Source: Brucellaceae bacterium (GTDB taxonomy: Bacteria; Pseudomonadota; Alphaproteobacteria; Rhizobiales; Rhizobiaceae). Taken from it: DNA of 8,777 nucleotides. The notes beneath the pieces are model-generated. The model searched no databases, had not been told where the DNA came from, and saw nothing but the letters and a program-made list of their open reading frames with translations. Positions 5,956-8,777 of the stretch are shown one piece after another. The stretch covers positions 1 through 8,777 of the forward strand of contig JAIRVW010000406.1 of the NCBI GenBank assembly GCA_031253705.1, given 5' to 3'. A program made the position numbers and the translations under genes. Position 1 is the first letter of the stretch; each line of letters opens with the position of its first letter.

Positions 5956-6546
5956 ATGAGTCTCCGCGTTTCGGGTAAACATATGGACATCGGCGATGCA
6001 TTCCGCATCCGCATTGAAGATCGTGTCCGTGAAGCTGTTAGCAAATATTACGAAGGTGGCTATTCCGGTACAATTACAGTCGTTAAATCTGGTTCCCGCT
6101 TTAATACGGATTGCACTTTGCACCTCGATACCGGTGCAACTTTGCAGTCGTCCGCAGAGGCGCAGGATCCGCAATTTTCCTTTGACGCAGCTGCTGAGAA
6201 GCTGGACACGCGCCTGCGTCGCTATATGCGCCGCCTCAAGTCGCGGTCGCTGGTACAGTCAGCGCGCAATAATCATCAGAATATTGCCTATAGCGTGATG
6301 GAGCCTGCACCCGACGAGGACGAGGATCTGCCGGCCGATTACGCACCGACCATTGTGGCGGAATCATCCGTATCGTTGCGCACGCTGAGTGTTGCATCTG
6401 CCGTGTTTGAACTTGATCTGACAGAACATCCGGTTCTGGTGTTCCGCAATGCGGGCAGTGAAGAGGTCAATATTGTTTATCGTCGTCCGGACGGTAATAT
6501 TGGCTGGATTGACCCGTCCAAAGCGGCTCAGGCAGCACGGGCGTAA
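5956..6546 (+). CDS. hpf: Ribosome hibernation promoting factor, long form
   Basis: A 196-residue protein that binds the 30S decoding centre in resting cells and, in the long form, joins two ribosomes into an inactive 100S dimer. The N-terminal S30AE/YfiA domain (about 1-110) begins SLRVSGKHMDIGDAFRIR and contains the basic segment RLRRYMRRLKSR. After an acidic linker (PDEDEDLPADYAP) comes the C-terminal ribosome-binding dimerisation domain with HPVLVFRNAGSEEVNIVYRR and DGNIGWIDP. I start at ATG 5956 with GAGG at 5943-5946; an ORF opening at 5878 would add residues unlike the family. A strong terminator follows. Its neighbour ptsN and the lpt genes are typical. Only rpoN is missing from the usual set. 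A possible promoter TTGTGC (5908-5913) with an AT-rich -10 (5931-5940) lies just ahead. Confidence 0.94.
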   Translation: MSLRVSGKHMDIGDAFRIRIEDRVREAVSKYYEGGYSGTITVVKSGSRFNTDCTLHLDTGATLQSSAEAQDPQFSFDAAAEKLDTRLRRYMRRLKSRSLVQSARNNHQNIAYSVMEPAPDEDEDLPADYAPTIVAESSVSLRTLSVASAVFELDLTEHPVLVFRNAGSEEVNIVYRRPDGNIGWIDPSKAAQAARA

Positions 6547-6560
6547 TTGTTTTTAAAAGC

Positions 6561-6603
6561 TGCCCCGTAATTGCAGAGATGCAGTTGCGGGGCAAATTTC
6601 TTT
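6561..6603 (+). terminator. hpf terminator with GNRA tetraloop
   Basis: A 15-bp stem (6561-6575 with 6580-6594, including two G-U pairs) closed by the tetraloop GAGA begins 14 bases after the hpf stop and is followed by the T-rich AATTTCTTTG. The length and GC-rich base of the stem support a real terminator, though the T-run is imperfect. Confidence 0.75.
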
Positions 6604-6681
6604 GCTTGTTTCGGGTGCTGCGACTCATGCTTTGGTATCAGCAAGGCATGCGGGCACAAAAAACTGTGTTTTTATTAGTAC

Positions 6682-6707
6682 TTTAACTTATTGAAATATA
6701 AGTTAAA
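6682..6707. repeat. Perfect AT-rich palindrome in the hpf-ptsN spacer
   Basis: TTTAACTTAT (6682-6691) and ATAAGTTAAA (6698-6707) are exact inverted copies with a 6-base centre, TGAAAT. The two-fold symmetry and spacing suit an operator for a dimeric regulator, or a weak hairpin. It matches no operator I recognise. Confidence 0.4.
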
Positions 6708-6783
6708 TTTGGGGCACATTCCATGTATCCCGCATTCTTTTGATTTTACCGTTGTTAATCACGATATCTAGAGATAGGAATTC

Positions 6784-6834
6784 ATGCGTGACTGGTGTAC
6801 CTTGAACAGAATGCCGCAGCACAGGCATGACTGA
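6784..6834 (+). CDS. Possible 16-residue leader peptide upstream of ptsN
   Basis: ATG at 6784 is preceded by AGGA (6775-6780 region) at usable spacing and opens the frame MRDWCTLNRMPQHRHD, ending at 6832-6834 inside the loop of a terminator-like hairpin (6808-6850). The start region TCATGC (6782-6787) can also pair with GCATGA (6825-6830), an alternative fold. This arrangement resembles a leader-peptide attenuator, but no run of one amino acid points to a signal. It may be chance. Confidence 0.2.
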   Translation: MRDWCTLNRMPQHRHD

Positions 6835-6855
6835 GCGCGTATGGTATTCTTTTTT
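6808..6855 (+). terminator. Possible terminator in the hpf-ptsN spacer
   Basis: AGAATGCC (6808-6815) pairs with GGTATTCT (6843-6850, one G-U) around a long 27-base loop and is followed by T6 (6850-6855), then AA and more T residues. It lies about 160 bases ahead of ptsN. The long loop lowers confidence. The remaining part of the 470-base spacer (6856-7016) shows only AT-rich sequence and a small hairpin, CGGAG/CTCCG (6978-6994), before ptsN. Confidence 0.4.
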
Positions 6856-7016
6856 AATTTTTATTTACGATTAAAATCAATGATATACGGGGTTCATGCG
6901 TGAAAAATGTGAGTAGAATCGCGAATTTGACTTGAGTATCTGTTGAATGGGCAGTAGATCACTGCACCTCCCGGTTACGGAGATGATAACTCCGCATGAG
7001 AGAAGGAATGGAGAAA

Positions 7017-7481
7017 ATGGATCTTAGCGATCTGATTCAGCCAGGGGCGATTATCCCTTCGCTGAAGGCAAGCTCCAAGAAGCAATTGCTGCAAATCTTG
7101 GCTGAGAAGGCCGCCGAACTCACAGGTCTTTCTGAGCGAGAAGTTTTTGAAACTGTGACTCAGCGTGAGCGTCTGGGGTCTACCGGTGTCGGTAACGGCA
7201 TCGCGATACCGCATGGCAAATTGCCGAATATCAGTAAAATTACCGGCGTTTTTGCACGTCTTGAACAGCCGGTGGATTTTGAAGCGCTGGATGACCAGCC
7301 GGTTGATCTGGTGTTCTTGCTGCTCGCACCTGAAAATGCAGGCGCAGATCACCTCAAGGCACTGTCCCGTATTGCGCGTTTGTTACGCGATCCGGATATG
7401 GTTGCCAAATTGCGCGGCACGGTTGATGCACAGGCACTGCATTCATTTTTGATTGCCCCGCCTGCATCCAATGCCGCCTGA
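7017..7481 (+). CDS. ptsN: PTS IIA-like nitrogen regulatory protein PtsN (EIIA-Ntr)
   Basis: A 154-residue cytoplasmic phosphoacceptor, end point of the regulatory nitrogen PTS (PtsP-NPr-PtsN), which in other bacteria controls potassium uptake, nitrogen- and carbon-linked functions. The EIIA-Ntr core is clear: MDLSDLIQPGAIIPSLKA at the start, RERLGSTGVGNGIAIPHGK around the phosphorylated His66, and DLVFLLLAPENAGADHLKALSRIARLLRD in the C-terminal half. The family length is about 154 residues, which favours ATG 7017 (AAGGA 9 bases upstream) over in-frame ATGs at 6996 and 7008. The spacer from hpf is unusually long and structured, so ptsN probably has its own promoter. Two terminators follow. 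The relation to nitrogen control is unclear since rpoN is not next to it here. Confidence 0.94.
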   Translation: MDLSDLIQPGAIIPSLKASSKKQLLQILAEKAAELTGLSEREVFETVTQRERLGSTGVGNGIAIPHGKLPNISKITGVFARLEQPVDFEALDDQPVDLVFLLLAPENAGADHLKALSRIARLLRDPDMVAKLRGTVDAQALHSFLIAPPASNAA

Positions 7482-7516
7482 AAAGCTGACGGCTCTGTGG
7501 TTTAAACAGGGTTGAA

Positions 7517-7753
7517 ATGAATTTAAAATGCCGTGTCTGCAGCTTGCAGCGCGGCATTTTTCATTGTGATATTGAATATTCTCTGGAAGGTAAGCTGATA
7601 AAGGGCGTTTGCCGCTATTATTACCACGCTGCGCTTGAGAAAACCTGTCCGGTAAGCTGGGAGCATTATGAAATGCACGCTTTCGATGGCAGCTTGCCGA
7701 TCATGTGCTGCTCAAAACAAAACCCGCCTGTATCGAACAGGCGGGTTTTGTAA
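7517..7753 (+). CDS. Uncertain 78-residue cysteine-rich ORF
   Basis: ATG at 7517 with AGGG 5-6 bases upstream opens a 78-codon frame with seven cysteines, including CRVC near the N-terminus and a CC pair near the C-terminus, and a protein-like middle (KGVCRYYYHAALEKTCPVSW). Codon choice in the middle resembles neighbouring genes. Against it, the first codons coincide with the ptsN terminator (7525-7561), which would also fold over its start, and its last dozen codons coincide with the bidirectional terminator (7718-7750). A possibility is that only the central part is old coding sequence, or that the protein is a small metal-binding or redox factor. Not recognised. Confidence 0.35.
   Translation: MNLKCRVCSLQRGIFHCDIEYSLEGKLIKGVCRYYYHAALEKTCPVSWEHYEMHAFDGSLPIMCCSKQNPPVSNRRVL
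7525..7561 (+). terminator. ptsN terminator
   Basis: AAAATGCCG (7525-7533) pairs with CGGCATTTT (7552-7560); an inner stem CTGCA/TGCAG (7537-7549) extends the structure, and five T residues (7557-7561) follow. It begins 44 bases after the ptsN stop. Confidence 0.8.
7718..7750. terminator. Bidirectional terminator between ptsN and the DUF1150 gene
   Basis: CAAAACCCGCCTG (7718-7730) and CAGGCGGGTTTTG (7738-7750) form a perfect 13-bp stem with a 7-base loop. T residues end the stem on the plus strand, and TTTTGTTTTG follows on the minus strand. It separates convergent transcripts: ptsN side from the left and hsp20-DUF1150 from the right. Confidence 0.88.
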
Positions 7754-7778
7754 GATTCAACTCTGATCAATCGCTGTT

Positions 7779-8030
7779 TTAATGCAGCATCACTGTGTGG
7801 AGCTCATGTTCCTGTGCTCCGGCCAGTGCAGTGGCGCGCATATCAGAAAGCATGATCGGGGTGCCGCTGGCGCCGAAGAGTGCCCAAAGCTCCATGCCCG
7901 GAGCCATTGGTGGCAGAGCAGGGAAGCGGCGCGAAAGATCATCAGAGCGGACTTTGCGCAAATAGGCGATTTCACCTTCGCCGAGATGGGCAAATTCGAA
8001 TTCGGTAAAAATGTGTTTGTCAGCAGTCAT
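7779..8030 (-). CDS. DUF1150 family small protein
   Basis: An 83-residue protein of the alphaproteobacterial DUF1150 family. The pattern LGEGEIAYLRKV near the N-terminus, MELWALFGASGTPIML in the middle and DMRATALAGAQEHEL near the end matches the family. Its molecular function is unknown. Members commonly sit next to hsp20, as here. I start at ATG 8030 with a perfect AAAGGAGG (8037-8044) 6 bases upstream; an in-frame extension to 8057 would place that site inside the gene. The gene follows hsp20 by 146 bases on the same strand and is probably cotranscribed with it, which suggests heat induction. The spacer has hairpins at 8048-8070 (GGCAGC/GCTGCC) and 8130-8167 (GATTATAA/TTATAATC), neither with a T-run. 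The bidirectional terminator at 7718-7750 closes the operon. Confidence 0.88.
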   Translation of the reverse strand: MTADKHIFTEFEFAHLGEGEIAYLRKVRSDDLSRRFPALPPMAPGMELWALFGASGTPIMLSDMRATALAGAQEHELHTVMLH

Positions 8031-8176
8031 TTCAGGCCTCCTTTCTTGGCAGCTCAAACCTGACGCTGCCTGTCGAGAGCATTTGTGCTTTGCAATTATC
8101 CTGACGGAATATTGCAGGCACGGGGGACTGATTATAACAACGAACCCTTTACAGTTCTTTTATAATCATCAGAACA

Positions 8177-8617
8177 TCACTCTTTGACGTTTATACTAAT
8201 ACGTTTGACGAGGCGTTCCGGTTCCGGTCTGTCGAGATCAATCGACAATAATCCGTTTTTCAGTTCTGCGCTGACGACGCGCATGCCATCGGCCAGTACA
8301 AAAACGCGCTGGAACTGGCGGGCGGCAATACCGCGATGCAGATATTCCCGCTCGGATTCGTCACTCTGCCGTCCGCGGATAACCAGCTGATTATCTTCAG
8401 TGGTCACCTCAAGGTCATCATCGGAAAAACCGGCAACGGCGAGGGTAATACGCAGCTTTTCAGGGGCGGGCTGTTCCTGATCCTGCGCAGTACTGCGCAA
8501 TCTTTCGATATTATAGGGCGGATAGCCGTCACCGGATTTCGCAATCCGTTCCAGTGTCTTTTCCATCGTATCGAAACCCAGCAGCAGCGGGCTGGAGAAA
8601 GGTGTCAGTCTGGTCAT
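8177..8617 (-). CDS. Small heat-shock protein, Hsp20/alpha-crystallin family
   Basis: A 146-residue ATP-independent chaperone that forms oligomers and holds unfolding proteins for refolding by DnaK and ClpB. The N-terminus MTRLTPFSSPLLLGFDTMEK is typical of rhizobial/IbpA-like class A proteins. The alpha-crystallin domain spans about 36-130 with YPPYNIE, ITLAVAGFSDDDLEV and the classical AxxxNGL motif (Ala117-Leu123, AELKNGL). The C-terminal anchor I-x-I is present as Ile140-Ser-Ile142. The ATG at 8617 has AAGGA 7 bases upstream, and that site is masked in the leader by a ROSE-type hairpin. DUF1150 follows on the same strand. Expression is therefore likely switched at translation by temperature. 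Confidence 0.95.
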   Translation of the reverse strand: MTRLTPFSSPLLLGFDTMEKTLERIAKSGDGYPPYNIERLRSTAQDQEQPAPEKLRITLAVAGFSDDDLEVTTEDNQLVIRGRQSDESEREYLHRGIAARQFQRVFVLADGMRVVSAELKNGLLSIDLDRPEPERLVKRISINVKE

Positions 8618-8621
8618 TATT

Positions 8622-8715
8622 CAGTCCTTGGGTAAAAGCGACCGTTAAGAAGGAAAACCCGTTGCGGCGTTTTCTTGCTCTTTATATGGCTTTGGAAAAG
8701 CGCTACTTCAAGAGC
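8622..8715 (-). promoter_or_regulatory. ROSE-type RNA thermometer in the hsp20 leader
   Basis: Read on the minus strand, three stems follow one another. A long-range stem GCTCTT/AAGAGC (8710-8715 with 8677-8682) encloses a small hairpin. A second hairpin has arms GAAAAC/GTTTTC (8669-8674 with 8653-8658) plus CCG/CGG. The last hairpin pairs CGGTCGCTT (8636-8644) with AAGGACTG (8622-8629), hiding the Shine-Dalgarno AAGGA. It contains TCGCT (8637-8641), a match to the ROSE motif U(U/C)GCU, with the unpaired G opposite AGGA that is the hallmark of ROSE. Such elements repress small heat-shock genes of rhizobia at low temperature and melt on heating. The pairing was done by eye. Confidence 0.78.
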
Positions 8716-8729
8716 ATCTGCTGATATGT

Positions 8730-8758
8730 ATGATATCTCCTCAGATTCGTACTGAAAA
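8730..8758 (-). promoter_or_regulatory. Candidate hsp20 promoter
   Basis: On the minus strand, TTTTCA (8753-8758) and TATCAT (8730-8735) are 17 bases apart. A start about 7 bases further on would give a leader of roughly 105 bases, just enclosing the ROSE element. The -10 is good and the -35 poor. It looks more like a housekeeping than a sigma-32 promoter, which fits genes controlled by ROSE at translation. Confidence 0.4.
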
Positions 8759-8777
8759 TAATTTTAACATAGTCCTG

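Noticed and set aside
6710..6740. Possible sigma-54 promoter around GGGGCACATTCCATGT
   Set aside because: Only a partial match; the -12 GC element is not in place, and no rpoN is seen in the window.
6996..7016. Upstream ATG starts for ptsN at 6996 and 7008
   Set aside because: Shine-Dalgarno spacing is poor for both, and the family starts at MxLxDL with about 154 residues, which fits ATG 7017.
1..8777. Mobile element, prophage, CRISPR array, tRNA or rRNA
   Set aside because: No transposase, integrase, regularly spaced repeats, cloverleaf or rRNA-like sequence was found. The gene content is core chromosomal.

Overview
The window looks like a chromosomal segment of an alphaproteobacterium of the order Hyphomicrobiales (Rhizobiales), probably near the Brucellaceae/Bartonellaceae. 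The grounds are the block lptC-lptA-lptB ... hpf-ptsN, the adjoining hsp20-DUF1150 pair, the rhizobial style of the LptA, PtsN and DUF1150 proteins, and a ROSE-like RNA thermometer ahead of hsp20. Base composition looks moderate, not high-GC. The genus cannot be fixed from the sequence alone. I see no insertion sequence, prophage, CRISPR array, rRNA or tRNA.

Left part (1-2741, all minus strand): sppA (inner-membrane signal peptide peptidase), ihfB (integration host factor beta), a LapA-domain membrane protein, and the first 172 codons of an ornithine cyclodeaminase/mu-crystallin family enzyme cut by the window edge. The spacers (274, 133 and 224 bases) hold several hairpins.

Middle part (2742-5745, plus strand): a divergent spacer of 330 bases with an orphan intrinsic terminator, then lptC, lptA and lptB, which make the periplasmic bridge and cytoplasmic ATPase of the lipopolysaccharide export machine. 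The lptC-lptA gap is long (289 bases) and holds a hairpin overlapping a strong Shine-Dalgarno and a 14-codon ORF. A terminator closes lptB.

Right part (5746-7753, plus strand): hpf (long ribosome hibernation factor) and ptsN (EIIA of the nitrogen PTS). In many proteobacteria rpoN (sigma-54) lies between lptB and hpf. Here that slot is only about 285 bases of structured non-coding DNA. The hpf-ptsN spacer is 470 bases and also structured. After ptsN comes an uncertain 78-codon cysteine-rich ORF between two terminators.

Far right (7718-8777, minus strand): an hsp20-DUF1150 pair converging on ptsN across a bidirectional terminator. The hsp20 leader folds into a ROSE-type thermometer whose last hairpin masks the ribosome binding site with the characteristic UCGCU/AGGA pairing and an unpaired G. 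This is the clearest regulatory element of the window.
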